64,000 bases of DNA from Streptomyces sp. V3I7 (GCF_030817495.1 NZ_JAUSZK010000001.1:3327001-3391000), one strand, 5' to 3'; shown: positions 35,226 to 44,906, counted from the first letter of the stretch. The notes: a model not told the origin generated them from the letters alone. Numbers and translations: made by a program.

Positions 35226-37613
35226 GTGGCCGAGGCGGCAGACTTCCAAGGGACGAGTCCCTCACCTGCCCGTCGGTGGCTGAGACGCACCGGAGCACTG
35301 CTCGCCGGGGCGCCTCTGCTGGCCGGCCTGCTCCAGCTGCCCGGCGCGGCGAGCGCCCAGGCCACCCCCGCTGACGCGCCCAAGCAGGCCGGCTCCTCGG
35401 ACGGCGTGTCCGTGTCCCTGGACTCGCTCAGCCCAGGCGTCCCCACGGACGGGGACACGGTGACCGTCTCGGGCACCGTGACCAACAACAGCAAGCAGAC
35501 CGTCACCGGCGCCCACGTGGGCCTGCGAGTGGGGCCCCAGCTGAGCACCCGCTCGGCCATCGACAGCGCCGCTCACCAGTCCGACAGCCTTCGGGCCTCC
35601 ATCGGGCCCGAGGTCGGCGGCAAGTACACCGAGAAGTTCGCCAAGCTCGCCCCCGGGGTGTCCCAGCACTTCAGCCTCTCGGTGCCGGTCGACAAGCTCG
35701 ACCTCGGCGACGACGGCGTCTACCAGCTCGGCGTCGCGCTCTCGGGCCGGACGGCAGCACGGCCATGGGACCGGATGCTCGGCATCCAGCGGACCTTCCT
35801 GCCGTGGCAGCCGCAGGAGGCCGACGCCAAGACGAAGACGACGTACCTGTGGCCGCTGATCTCCAACGTCCACGTGTCGGCGAAGACGGGCGCGGGTGAG
35901 AGCCAGACACCGGTCTTCCTCAACGACGACCTCGCCAAGGACCTGGCCCCGGGCGGGCGCCTGGCCCAGATGCTGGCCCTCGGCAAGGACCTCGACGTGA
36001 CCTGGGTCATCGACCCGGACCTGCTCGCCTCGGTGGACGCCATGACCCGCAGCTACCGGGTCCAGGGCCCCGGCGACACCACCACGGCCGGCACCCACCA
36101 GGCGCTCGCCAAGCAGTGGCTCGCCGACCTGCAGAAGGCCGTGGCCGGCCACGAGGTCGTCGCACTGCCCTTCTCCGACCCGGACCTGGCCTCACTCGCC
36201 CACACCGGCACGAGCGTCACCGGCTCGCTGAGCCACCTCAAGGACGCGACGGACGTCGCATCCACCACGGTCCAGACCGTGCTCCATGTCACCCCGAAGA
36301 CGGACTTCGCCTGGCCCGTGGACGGGGCGGTGGACCCGTCGATCATCAAGGTCGCCACCTCCGCGGGTGCCGACAAGGTGATCGCCCGAAGCGACAGCCT
36401 CCGGGAGACCGGCGGCCTCACCTACAGCCCGTCCGCGGCCCGGCCGATCGGCGGCGGCACGACGGCGGTCGTGGCCGACGCGGGCCTCTCGACGGCGTTC
36501 GAGGGCGACCTGACGAAGGCGGGCTCCTCCACCCTCGCCGTACAGGAGTTCCTGGCACAGAGCCTCGAGCTCGACCGCCAGACGGACAAGCAGCGCAGCA
36601 TCGTCGTCGCCCCGCAGCGCATGCCCTCCGCCAGCCAGGCTCAGGCGATGGCCCAGGCGATCACGGCCCTCAAGGGCGAGACCTGGTCCCAGCCGCAGGA
36701 CCTGGCCGCGGCGGCCAAGACCAAGCCCGACCCGCGTGCGACCACGAGGATCCCCTCGACGTCCGCGTACCCCTCCTCGCTCCGCAAGCAGGAGATGCCG
36801 CGACATGCCTTCGAGCAGACCGCGCGGACGCAGGACAAGCTCGACAACTTCCAGGTCATCCTCAGCGACCAGTCCCGCGTGGTGACCCCCTTCGGGCGGG
36901 CCATGAACCGCGAGATGTCCACGTCGTGGCGGCAGGAGCGCACCGAGGCGGACCACTTCCGCACGGGCGTGGAGTCGTGGCTCGACGACCTCGCCGACCA
37001 GGTCAAGCTGATCGACAAGTCGGAGACGAAGCTCTCCGGCCGCAGCGCCACGATCCCGGTCACCGTCCAGAACAACCTGGTGCAGGGCGTCGACCACCTG
37101 GTCCTGCGGCTCACCTCGAGCCAGCCGACCCGTCTCAAGATCGGCGGGAAGGCCTACTCGGAGCAGCCCGTCGATGTCTCCGGCGGCCACAGCCAGTCCG
37201 TGAAGTTCGACACGTCGGCCAACGCCAACGGCCGGGTGACCGTGTACGCGCAGCTGTACACGCAGGATGGCCAGGAGTACAGCAACCGGGTCCGCTTCGA
37301 TGTGAAGGTCACCGAGGTCACGCCCACCGTGATGCTGGTCATCGGCGGAGGTGTCCTGCTGCTCGTGCTGGCCGGCTTCCGGATGTACACGCAGCGCAAG
37401 CGCGCCGCCGCCCGGCAGGAGGAGAACGGTCCCGACGAGGCGGGGGACGGCCCGGCAGGGCCGGAGAACCCCGAGGGCCCGGGAGACCGTCTTCAGAAGG
37501 AGTCCGACGGCCACTCCCCGGCGGACGACCCGGAGCAGCCGAGTGACCCGACACCGGACACCGCACCGGAAAGCGCCGGCCCATCCGGGACGGGTGAGAG
37601 AGTGGACCGTTGA
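35226..37613 (+). CDS. DUF6049-type secreted/membrane-anchored envelope protein
   Basis: 795 residues from GTG 35226. An N-terminal signal peptide (LRRTGALLAGAPLLAGLLQL, then ASA) precedes a ~700-residue extracytoplasmic region. That region includes a beta-rich segment (VSVSLDSLSPGVPTDGDTVT) and long alpha/beta parts. A single C-terminal membrane span VMLVIGGGVLLLVLAGF is followed by a charged cytoplasmic tail rich in Glu and Pro. It corresponds by position to the mycobacterial gene between the NUDIX gene and murJ. Its function is unknown, but constant linkage to murJ suggests cell-wall assembly. It ends 46 bp before murJ. Confidence 0.87.
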   Translation: MAEAADFQGTSPSPARRWLRRTGALLAGAPLLAGLLQLPGAASAQATPADAPKQAGSSDGVSVSLDSLSPGVPTDGDTVTVSGTVTNNSKQTVTGAHVGLRVGPQLSTRSAIDSAAHQSDSLRASIGPEVGGKYTEKFAKLAPGVSQHFSLSVPVDKLDLGDDGVYQLGVALSGRTAARPWDRMLGIQRTFLPWQPQEADAKTKTTYLWPLISNVHVSAKTGAGESQTPVFLNDDLAKDLAPGGRLAQMLALGKDLDVTWVIDPDLLASVDAMTRSYRVQGPGDTTTAGTHQALAKQWLADLQKAVAGHEVVALPFSDPDLASLAHTGTSVTGSLSHLKDATDVASTTVQTVLHVTPKTDFAWPVDGAVDPSIIKVATSAGADKVIARSDSLRETGGLTYSPSAARPIGGGTTAVVADAGLSTAFEGDLTKAGSSTLAVQEFLAQSLELDRQTDKQRSIVVAPQRMPSASQAQAMAQAITALKGETWSQPQDLAAAAKTKPDPRATTRIPSTSAYPSSLRKQEMPRHAFEQTARTQDKLDNFQVILSDQSRVVTPFGRAMNREMSTSWRQERTEADHFRTGVESWLDDLADQVKLIDKSETKLSGRSATIPVTVQNNLVQGVDHLVLRLTSSQPTRLKIGGKAYSEQPVDVSGGHSQSVKFDTSANANGRVTVYAQLYTQDGQEYSNRVRFDVKVTEVTPTVMLVIGGGVLLLVLAGFRMYTQRKRAAARQEENGPDEAGDGPAGPENPEGPGDRLQKESDGHSPADDPEQPSDPTPDTAPESAGPSGTGERVDR

Positions 37614-37659
37614 GCGATGTCGTGGCCGGTGGGCCCGGGGACGATGAGGTGGGGTAACC

Positions 37660-39945
37660 ATGAACGCGCCGTACGACGGTGACCGCGGCCAGGCCGCGGC
37701 GGGCTCGGGCCACCCCGAGCCGCCGTCCGAGCCCGGCCAGGTGCCGCCGCAGCACGCTGCGGACATGTACCTCCAGGACGCCTACGACGAGGACCCGTAC
37801 CGGGAGCAGGACCTCTCCGCCCAGGATCCCGTCGCCGAGGCGCTCTACGACCGTGCCTCGCACCCTCCGCCGCCTCCCGGCACGCACCCGCAGCAGCCGC
37901 TGTACGGTCAGCCGACCCGGTCGGCGTACGCCCCCGACCCGAACGTGTGGGCCGAGACCCCCGCGCCGGAGCCGGGCAGCTCGACGCAGTACCTGCCCTA
38001 TGGCGACAACCCCCGTACGTCCCAGTTCGTGGGAGTGGACGACCTGGTGACGCACTCCGGTGAAGAACGCCACGAGCCCGACGCCTTCGCCCACCTCCTC
38101 CGGGACCAGCAGCAGGGCGGCAGCCGCCCGTCGATGGAGTCCGGGGCCGTCCCGGGACCGCTGAGCACGCCGAACGCGGGACAGCGTCCCGGCGGGCCCT
38201 TCCCGGGAGCGCCCTACGCCGCGAACGCCACCCCGGGCCCGGCGGCCTCGTACACGGCGGCTCCCGCGTCGGCGCCTCCCGCTCCGCCCGCGCCCGCACC
38301 CGCGAAGAAGGGCGGGCGGGCCTCCGGCCTGCTGAAGTCCAGCGCCCTCATGGCCGCCGGCACGATGGTCTCCCGCCTCACCGGCTTCATCCGCTCCGCG
38401 CTGATCGTCTCGGCGTTGGGCGTCGGCCTGCTCGGTGACACCTTCCAGGTCGCCTACCAGCTGCCGACCATGATCTACATCCTGACCGTCGGCGGTGGCC
38501 TCAACTCCGTCTTCGTGCCGCAGCTCGTGCGGGCCATGAAGGAGGACGAGGACGGCGGAGAGGCGTACGCCAACCGCCTGCTGACGCTGGTGATGGTGGC
38601 GCTCGGCGCGCTGACCGTGCTCGCGGTCCTCGGCGCCCCGCTGCTGATCCGCGTGCTGTCGGACTCGGTCGCCAGCACCCCGGCCGCCAATGACGTCGCC
38701 GTCACCTTCGTGCGCTACTTCCTGCCCTCGATCTTCTTCATGGGCGTCCACGTGGTGATGGGTCAGATCCTCAACGCCCGTGGCAAGTTCGGCGCGATGA
38801 TGTGGACCCCGGTCCTGAACAACATCGTCATCATCGTCACGCTCGGCCTGTTCATCTGGGTGTACGGCACCGCCGCGCACTCCGGGATGAAGGTGACCAG
38901 TATCCCGGTGGAGGGGCAGCGTCTCCTCGGTGTCGGTGTGCTGCTCGGCCTGGTCGTCCAGGCGCTGGCGATGATCCCGTACCTGCGCGAGACCGGCTTC
39001 CGGGTGCGTCCGCGCTTCGACTGGCGGGGCCACGGCCTGGGCAAGGCGGTCACGCTCGCCAAGTGGACGTTCCTCTTCGTCCTCGCCAACCAGGCGGGCG
39101 CGCTGGTCGTGTCCCAGCTGTCCACCGCGGCCGGCAAGACGGCCGAACCCATCCAGGGTGCCGGTTTCGCCGCCTACGCCAACGCCCAGCTGATCTGGGG
39201 TCTGCCGCAGGCCATCATCACGGTCTCGCTCATGGCGGCCCTGCTGCCGCGCCTCGCGCGCTCGGCCGTCGAGAACGACTCGGGCGCCGTCCGTGACGAC
39301 ATCTCACAGGGCCTGCGGACGACGGCGGTGGCGATCGTGCCCGTCGCGTTCGGCTTCCTGTCCCTCGGCATCCCGATGTGCACGCTGATCTTCGGCTCCT
39401 CGGGCACGAACGCCGCCACGAACATGGGCTTCATGCTGATGGCCTTCGGCCTCGGCCTCATCCCGTACTCCGTGCAGTACGTCGTCCTCCGTGCCTTCTA
39501 CGCCTACGAGGACACGCGCACCCCCTTCTACAACACGGTCATCGTGGCCGCCGTCAACGCGGGTGCCTCGGTCGCGTGTTACTTCCTGCTGCCCGCCCGC
39601 TGGGCCGTGGCCGGCATGGCGGCCTCCTACGGCGTCGCCTACGCGATCGGTGTGGGCGTCGCCTGGAAGCGGCTGCGCAAGCGGCTCGGCGGCGACCTGG
39701 ACGGAGCGCGGGTCCTGCGGACGTACGCGCGCCTGTGCATCGCCTCGGTCCCGGCGGCCCTGCTCAGCGGCGCGGCCTGCTACGGGATCGGACACACCCT
39801 CGGCCAGGGCGTCCTCGGCTCCTTCGTCGCCCTCGTGGCCGGCGGGGTGGTCCTTCTCGGGGTCTTCTTCGTGGCGGCCCGTCGCATGCGCATCGAGGAA
39901 CTCAACTCGCTCGTGGGCATGGTGCGGGGCCGTCTGGGCCGCTGA
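37660..39945 (+). CDS. murJ: Lipid II flippase MurJ (MviN)
   Basis: 761 residues. A ~220-residue cytoplasmic leader rich in Pro, Tyr and Gln precedes the MOP-superfamily core. The core begins GLLKSSALMAAGTMVSRLTGFIRS (split at the TM1 start) with about 14 spans. Diagnostic pieces are GDTFQVAYQLPTMIYILTVGGG, NSVFVPQLVRAMKEDEDGG and GLIPYSVQYVVLRAFYAYED. MurJ moves lipid II across the membrane for peptidoglycan synthesis. In mycobacteria the same gene continues into a pseudokinase; here that part is a separate gene 118 bp downstream. Confidence 0.96.
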   Translation: MNAPYDGDRGQAAAGSGHPEPPSEPGQVPPQHAADMYLQDAYDEDPYREQDLSAQDPVAEALYDRASHPPPPPGTHPQQPLYGQPTRSAYAPDPNVWAETPAPEPGSSTQYLPYGDNPRTSQFVGVDDLVTHSGEERHEPDAFAHLLRDQQQGGSRPSMESGAVPGPLSTPNAGQRPGGPFPGAPYAANATPGPAASYTAAPASAPPAPPAPAPAKKGGRASGLLKSSALMAAGTMVSRLTGFIRSALIVSALGVGLLGDTFQVAYQLPTMIYILTVGGGLNSVFVPQLVRAMKEDEDGGEAYANRLLTLVMVALGALTVLAVLGAPLLIRVLSDSVASTPAANDVAVTFVRYFLPSIFFMGVHVVMGQILNARGKFGAMMWTPVLNNIVIIVTLGLFIWVYGTAAHSGMKVTSIPVEGQRLLGVGVLLGLVVQALAMIPYLRETGFRVRPRFDWRGHGLGKAVTLAKWTFLFVLANQAGALVVSQLSTAAGKTAEPIQGAGFAAYANAQLIWGLPQAIITVSLMAALLPRLARSAVENDSGAVRDDISQGLRTTAVAIVPVAFGFLSLGIPMCTLIFGSSGTNAATNMGFMLMAFGLGLIPYSVQYVVLRAFYAYEDTRTPFYNTVIVAAVNAGASVACYFLLPARWAVAGMAASYGVAYAIGVGVAWKRLRKRLGGDLDGARVLRTYARLCIASVPAALLSGAACYGIGHTLGQGVLGSFVALVAGGVVLLGVFFVAARRMRIEELNSLVGMVRGRLGR

Positions 39946-40063
39946 GGCGGGGGTACGCGCACAACCATCGTCCGCCGCCGCGTGTCGTGCATAGCGGCGG
40001 ACTGTGGGCACAATTGGTTTCGGCGTCGGAGCGTGCAACGAAATGGGGAGGCAGGGAACGACG

Positions 40064-41755
40064 GTGGCGGAACGGAGCACGGCTGCCGTCGACGTGGCAG
40101 ACAACAGCGGTGACGAGCCGCTGACCGCCAAGGCGGATCAGGCCACGGCCGACGGGGTGGCCCAGAACCCGGAGCGGGACACGGAGAGCGACGAGGCCAA
40201 GGGGAGTGGCGGGACCGACGGTTCCGAGACCCAGGCCTCGCCTCCTGAACTGCACAGCGGTCACAAGCTCGCAAGACGCTACCGTCTCGAGGAGTGCGTC
40301 ACTCGTCTGGACGGATTCAGCAGTTGGCGCGCGGTCGACGAGAAGCTCCGTCGTGCCGTCGGTGTCCACGTGCTGCCCGCAGACCATCCGCGGGCCCGTT
40401 CGGTGCTGGCGGCGGCCCGTTCCGCCGCCCTGCTCGGTGACCCACGCTTCGTGCAGGTCCTGGACGCCGTCGAGGAGAACGACCTCGTCTACGTCGTGCA
40501 CGAGTGGCTGCCCGACGCCACCGAGCTGACCACGCTGCTCTCCTCGGGGCCGCTGGAGCCGCACGACGCCTACCAGATGGTCAGCCAGCTCTCCTCCGCG
40601 ATGGCGGCCGCCCACCGTGAGGGCCTCGCCCATCTGCGCCTCAACCCGAACGCGGTGCTGCGTACGTCCACCGGCCAGTGGCGCATCCGCGGCCTCGCCG
40701 TGAACGCCGCCTTGCGCGGCATCAGCTCGGACACTCCACAGCGCACGGACACCGAGTCGATCGGCGCACTGCTGTACGCCGCGCTGACCCAGCGCTGGCC
40801 GTACGAGGACGACGCCTACGGGCTGTCCGGCCTGCCCAAGGACGTCGGCCTCATCGCGCCGGACCAGGTGCGCGCCGGCGTCCACCGCGGCCTGTCGGAA
40901 CTCGCCATGCGTGCCCTGGCGAACGACGGCGCCACCGCCTCCCGCCACGAGTCCCCGTGCACCATGCCGGAGGAACTGGTGAAGGCGATCGGCGAGATGC
41001 CCCGCATCCGCCCGCCGGAGCCCGCGTTCACGGCTCCGCCCGAGTACCAGCGCACGACGTACCAGCAGGGCACGTACGGGCGTACGGCGTCCCATCCGGG
41101 CGCCGCCCAGCCCATCCAGCCCCCGCCGCCGCTCCAGAGCCGCACGGGCAAGGCCCTCAAGTGGGCGGTCGCCGCTCTCCTGATCGCCGCCCTCGGTCTC
41201 GGCAGCTGGCAGCTGGCGGACGCTCTGATGGACCAGGGCGACAAGGGCGACACCAACAAGTCGCAGACGGACGACGGCGGGGACAAGGGCCTGAAGAAGC
41301 CGGCGGCGGGTACGCCCATCGCGATCAAGGGTGCCCGTGACTTCGACCCGTTCAGTGACCAGAGCGAGAAGCCGTCCGACGTCGGCAAGGTCTACGACAG
41401 CAGCCCGGCCACCTACTGGCAGACGGACTTCTATCTGAGCCCGAAGTTCGGCAACCTGAAGCCGGGCGTCGGTGTCATCCTCGACCTCGGCAAGGTGCAG
41501 CAGGTCGGAAAGGCGACCGTCACCGTCCTGGGCCAGACGTCGGTCGAACTCCGGGCCGCGAGCGCGGAGTCGGCGTCGGAACCGACGTCATTCGACGACT
41601 TCACCAAGGTCGCCGACGGATCGGGTACGACGGTGGAGCTCCGTCCCGGCAAGTCCCTCAAGACCCGGTACCTGCTCGTGTGGTTGACGCAGCTTCCCCC
41701 GGACAACGCGGGCCACTGGCGGGGCAGGGTGGCGGACGTCAAGGTGACCAGCTGA
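40064..41755 (+). CDS. Membrane-anchored pseudokinase of the MurJ locus
   Basis: 563 residues from GTG 40064. After a disordered leader, residues ~70-330 align with a Ser/Thr kinase fold starting LARRYRLEECVTRLDGFSSW. The catalytic residues are gone: the VAIK-type strand reads AVGVHVLP, the HRDLKPxN loop reads HLRLNPNAVL and DFG is absent (RIRGLAVNA). One membrane span follows (WAVAALLIAALGLGSWQLAD). An extracytoplasmic domain ends the protein, with SSPATYWQTDFYLSPKFGNL and GVILDLGKVQQVGKATV, like a discoidin-type carbohydrate-binding fold. It corresponds to the C-terminal half of mycobacterial MviN, which is phosphorylated by PknB and bound by FhaA. Confidence 0.87.
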   Translation: MAERSTAAVDVADNSGDEPLTAKADQATADGVAQNPERDTESDEAKGSGGTDGSETQASPPELHSGHKLARRYRLEECVTRLDGFSSWRAVDEKLRRAVGVHVLPADHPRARSVLAAARSAALLGDPRFVQVLDAVEENDLVYVVHEWLPDATELTTLLSSGPLEPHDAYQMVSQLSSAMAAAHREGLAHLRLNPNAVLRTSTGQWRIRGLAVNAALRGISSDTPQRTDTESIGALLYAALTQRWPYEDDAYGLSGLPKDVGLIAPDQVRAGVHRGLSELAMRALANDGATASRHESPCTMPEELVKAIGEMPRIRPPEPAFTAPPEYQRTTYQQGTYGRTASHPGAAQPIQPPPPLQSRTGKALKWAVAALLIAALGLGSWQLADALMDQGDKGDTNKSQTDDGGDKGLKKPAAGTPIAIKGARDFDPFSDQSEKPSDVGKVYDSSPATYWQTDFYLSPKFGNLKPGVGVILDLGKVQQVGKATVTVLGQTSVELRAASAESASEPTSFDDFTKVADGSGTTVELRPGKSLKTRYLLVWLTQLPPDNAGHWRGRVADVKVTS

Positions 41756-41783
41756 TCGAGACGGTGATGCGGGAGGGGAACCG

Positions 41784-42476
41784 TTGGACGAGGCCACGGG
41801 CGATGCGGTCAGTGATCAAGACCTCCTCGCCCGCCACGTAGAAGGCGACCCCGACGCCTTCGGTGAGATCGTACGGCGGCACCGTGACCGGCTCTGGGCC
41901 GTGGCACTGCGAACGCTGGGGGACCGCGAGGAGGCCGCTGACGCGGTGCAGGACGCCCTGGTGTCCGCCTACCGCGCCGCCCACACCTTCCGGGGCCAGT
42001 CGGCCGTCACGACGTGGCTGCACCGCATCACGGTGAACGCCTGCCTGGACCGTGCCCGCAAGGCGGCCTCCCGGAAGACCGCCCCCGTCGACGACACCGA
42101 GCGGCTGGAGCAGTTACTGGAGCCGCACGAGGCCGCCTCGGCGCCGGCCGAGCGCGGTGATCTCCACCGCCAGCTCCTCGAAGCCCTTGGCACCCTTCCG
42201 TACGACCAGCGCGCGGCCCTCGTCCTGGTGGACATGCAGGGCTACCCCGTCGCGGAAGCCGCCCGCGTTCTCGACGTGCCGACCGGAACGATCAAGAGCC
42301 GCTGCGCACGCGGCAGAGCCCGGATTCTCCCCCTGCTCGCCCATCTGCGGCCACCAGGGCGGAACCAGACGCGGCGAACGTCCGTCCCACCGGCAGCGGG
42401 ACCTCCGGACGACGGACTCCGCACATCGGGGTCGAGCGATTCAGCCACAGCGAAGGGCGGAGGCGGGCGAGCGTGA
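41784..42476 (+). CDS. sigM: ECF sigma factor SigM
   Basis: 230 residues from TTG 41784, preceded by GGGAGGGG. Region 2 is DPDAFGEIVRRHRDRLWAVAL...FRGQSAVTTWLHRITVNACLD. Region 4 is LEALGTLPYDQRAALVLVDM...EAARVLDVPTGTIKSRCARG. A Pro/Gly-rich tail of ~45 residues follows. The gene order murJ-pseudokinase-sigM-anti-sigma-trxB-trxA is that of actinobacterial SigM. Codon 111 (42114-42116) is TTA, so full translation should need the bldA leucyl-tRNA. It overlaps the anti-sigma gene by four bases (GTGA). Confidence 0.92.
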   Translation: MDEATGDAVSDQDLLARHVEGDPDAFGEIVRRHRDRLWAVALRTLGDREEAADAVQDALVSAYRAAHTFRGQSAVTTWLHRITVNACLDRARKAASRKTAPVDDTERLEQLLEPHEAASAPAERGDLHRQLLEALGTLPYDQRAALVLVDMQGYPVAEAARVLDVPTGTIKSRCARGRARILPLLAHLRPPGRNQTRRTSVPPAAGPPDDGLRTSGSSDSATAKGGGGRA

Positions 42477-43354
42477 CTTCCACGACGGACACAACCGGGC
42501 ACCCGGACGTCGCCGAACTCTCCGACCTCACCGAAGGCCTCCTCCCGCCATCCCGGTCCGAAGACGTGCAGCGCCATCTGGACGCCTGCGAACCGTGCGC
42601 GGACGTCCATGCCTCGCTGGAGGAGATCCGGGGGCTGTTGGGCGGCGTGCCGGCCCCCGCGCAGATGCCCGAGGACATCGCGCGCCGGATCGACGCCGCC
42701 CTCGCCGCCGAGGCCCGGCTGACTCCCACCGCTCCCGAGACCCCCGTTTCACGTGAAACATCGACTCGGGTGGATCGACCGGCCGGACGCCCGTACGCGA
42801 CGACCGGACCGGGCCGCAAGGGCCGTACGTCCCGCGGGCGCCGCCGGACCGTGGCCCTGGGCGCTGCCCTCACCGCGGCCGTTCTGGGCGCCGGGGCGCT
42901 GTTCCTCCAGTCGCTCGACCACGGCCGCTCCGCGGCGACGGCACAGGGCAGGCAGACCGCCGCTGCGGACACGCTCTCCGAGAACCGGCTCAAGGGCGAG
43001 GTGACCGACCTTCTGTCAGCGGAGCACCGCCCGCGGCGCGGTTCCGACAGTCAGAAGCCGAGCATCGGCGTCGAGTCCGAGCCCAACACTCCAGAATCGA
43101 CCGCGAGCGTGAACACCCTGATCCAGCCTTCGGTTTCTGTCCCGAACTGCGTCCGGCAGGGCATCAGCAGCCAGGGCGTCGTCCTCGGCGCCAAGAAAGG
43201 CACCTACGGCGGGAAGGACGCCTACCTCGTGGTGCTGCCCGAAGGCTCCGACACAACGCGCGTCACTGCCTATGTCGTCGATACGACCTGTGTCGGCCGG
43301 AAGGCCGCCTCCCCGGGCAAGGTTCTTCTGAAACGGTCCTTCGCCCGCCCTTGA
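42473..43354 (+). CDS. Anti-sigma-M factor (RsmA-type)
   Basis: 293 residues from GTG 42473, overlapping the sigM stop. The N-terminal anti-sigma domain carries the zinc-type motif H35-x3-C39-x2-C42 (RHLDACEPC). A Pro-rich linker, one membrane span (TVALGAALTAAVLGAGALFL) and an extracytoplasmic domain with two cysteines (VPNCVRQG, VDTTCVGRK) follow. It most likely holds SigM at the membrane until an envelope or redox signal arrives. A perfect parS is built into the coding sequence as VSRET at 42746-42759. Confidence 0.88.
   Translation: MTSTTDTTGHPDVAELSDLTEGLLPPSRSEDVQRHLDACEPCADVHASLEEIRGLLGGVPAPAQMPEDIARRIDAALAAEARLTPTAPETPVSRETSTRVDRPAGRPYATTGPGRKGRTSRGRRRTVALGAALTAAVLGAGALFLQSLDHGRSAATAQGRQTAAADTLSENRLKGEVTDLLSAEHRPRRGSDSQKPSIGVESEPNTPESTASVNTLIQPSVSVPNCVRQGISSQGVVLGAKKGTYGGKDAYLVVLPEGSDTTRVTAYVVDTTCVGRKAASPGKVLLKRSFARP
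42746..42759. other. parS site inside the anti-sigma gene
   Basis: A perfect GTTTCACGTGAAAC, read as Val-Ser-Arg-Glu-Thr in the linker of the anti-sigma factor. Confidence 0.95.
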
Positions 43355-43419
43355 GTAGTCAGGTGCATCGTCCCGGCTCGGGTTTGTACCGTGCGGCGTC
43401 CCGTGTGGCCGGACGTATG

Positions 43420-43446
43420 GGGAATGCGCGCCCCTTAGGATCCGTT
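43420..43446 (+). promoter_or_regulatory. SigR-type promoter of trxBA
   Basis: GGGAAT (43420-43425), 18 bases, then GTT (43444-43446): an exact fit to the Streptomyces SigR consensus GGGAAT-N18-GTT. It lies 72 bp before the trxB start. The trxBA operon is an established SigR target, induced by disulfide stress. Confidence 0.9.
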
Positions 43447-43517
43447 GGGTGGGGTGAGAGTTCTGAGAGGGGCTCCCACCGGTCGGATAGAGCAGTCCAG
43501 AGACGAGGAATCAAGCC

Positions 43518-44486
43518 GTGAGCGACGTCCGTAACGTGATCATCATCGGCTCCGGGCCCGCCGGTTACGCGGCGGCGCTCTACACCGCGCGCGCGTCGCT
43601 GAAGCCCCTCGTGTTCGAGGGTGCCGTCACCGCGGGCGGTGCGCTGATGAACACCACCGAGGTGGAGAACTACCCGGGCTTCCCTGACGGCATCATGGGC
43701 CCCGAGCTCATGGACAACATGCGTACCCAGGCCGAGCGTTTCGGTGCTGAGCTCAACCCGGACGACGTCGTCTCGGTCGACCTGACGGGTGACATCAAGA
43801 CCGTCACCGACAGCGTGGGCACGGTCTACCGCGCCAAGGCCGTCGTCGTGGCCACCGGCTCGCAGCACCGGAAGCTGGGCCTTCCGAACGAGGACGCCCT
43901 CTCCGGCCGCGGCGTCTCCTGGTGCGCCACCTGTGACGGGTTCTTCTTCAAGGACCAGGACATCGCCGTGATCGGTGGCGGTGACACCGCGATGGAGGAG
44001 GCCACCTTCCTCTCCCGGTTCGCCAAGTCCGTGACGGTCATCCACCGCCGGGACACCCTGCGCGCCTCCAAGGCGATGCAGGAGCGCGCCTTCGCCGACC
44101 CGAAGATCAAGTTCATCTGGGACAGCGAAGTGGTCGAGATCCTGGGCGATCCGAAGCTCACCGGCCTCAAGCTGCGCAACCTCAAGACCGGCGAGACCTC
44201 GGACCTGGCGGTGACGGGACTGTTCATCGCGATCGGCCACGACCCGCGCACGGAGCTGTTCAAGGGCCAGCTGGACCTCGACGCCGAGGGCTATCTCATG
44301 GTCGACGCGCCGTCCACGCGGACCAACGTTCCCGGTGTCTTCGGCGCCGGTGACGTCGTGGACCACACCTACCGCCAGGCGATCACCGCCGCCGGTACCG
44401 GTTGCGCCGCCGCTCTCGACGCAGAGCGTTTCCTCGCCGCCCTCGCGGACGAGGAGAAGCCCGAGCCCGAGAAGACCTCTGTCTGA
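43518..44486 (+). CDS. trxB: Thioredoxin reductase
   Basis: 322 residues from GTG 43518. The FAD motif is [20 protein letters not shown]. The redox-active pair CATC in [13 protein letters not shown] is near residue 136. The NADPH motif is [19 protein letters not shown], and the C-terminal FAD motif is [23 protein letters not shown], split around the dimer interface. It passes electrons from NADPH to thioredoxin. It is followed after 41 bp by trxA and driven by the SigR promoter upstream. Confidence 0.98.
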   Translation: MSDVRNVIIIGSGPAGYAAALYTARASLKPLVFEGAVTAGGALMNTTEVENYPGFPDGIMGPELMDNMRTQAERFGAELNPDDVVSVDLTGDIKTVTDSVGTVYRAKAVVVATGSQHRKLGLPNEDALSGRGVSWCATCDGFFFKDQDIAVIGGGDTAMEEATFLSRFAKSVTVIHRRDTLRASKAMQERAFADPKIKFIWDSEVVEILGDPKLTGLKLRNLKTGETSDLAVTGLFIAIGHDPRTELFKGQLDLDAEGYLMVDAPSTRTNVPGVFGAGDVVDHTYRQAITAAGTGCAAALDAERFLAALADEEKPEPEKTSV

Positions 44487-44527
44487 CCTCTCTTTCCCCC
44501 CTGCAAGATCGAATTAAGGAGCCCGCC

Positions 44528-44860
44528 GTGGCCGGCACTCTGAAGAACGTGACCGACGCCTCCTTCGACGAGGACGTCCTCAAGAGCGACAAGCCCGTCC
44601 TGGTGGACTTCTGGGCCGATTGGTGCGGTCCGTGCCGCCAGATCGCGCCCTCCCTCGAAGCGATCGCGGCCGAGTACGGCGACAAGATCGAGGTCGTCAA
44701 GCTCAACATCGACCAGAACCCGACTACGGCCGCCAAGTACGGCGTCATGTCGATCCCGACCCTGAACGTGTACCAGGGTGGCGAGGTCGCCAAGACCATC
44801 GTCGGCGCGAAGCCGAAGGCCGCGCTCGTCCGCGACCTCGAGGACTTCATCGCCGAGTAA
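44528..44860 (+). CDS. trxA: Thioredoxin
   Basis: 110 residues from GTG 44528, which follows AAGGAG. The active site WCGPC is at residues 32-36 within VLVDFWADWCGPCRQIAP. The cis-proline segment is VMSIPTLNVYQGG. It reduces protein disulfides and forms an operon with trxB. A parS site and a bidirectional terminator follow. In mycobacteria cwlM comes next; here there is none. Confidence 0.98.
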   Translation: MAGTLKNVTDASFDEDVLKSDKPVLVDFWADWCGPCRQIAPSLEAIAAEYGDKIEVVKLNIDQNPTTAAKYGVMSIPTLNVYQGGEVAKTIVGAKPKAALVRDLEDFIAE

Positions 44861-44890
44861 TCGGCGGCGCTGTCGGACCGACAGACGCAT

Positions 44891-44904
44891 GTTTCACGTG
44901 AAAC
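44891..44904. other. parS centromere site (perfect)
   Basis: A perfect GTTTCACGTGAAAC between the convergent trxA and GNAT genes, two bases before the terminator stem. Confidence 0.95.
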
Positions 44905-44906
44905 AC

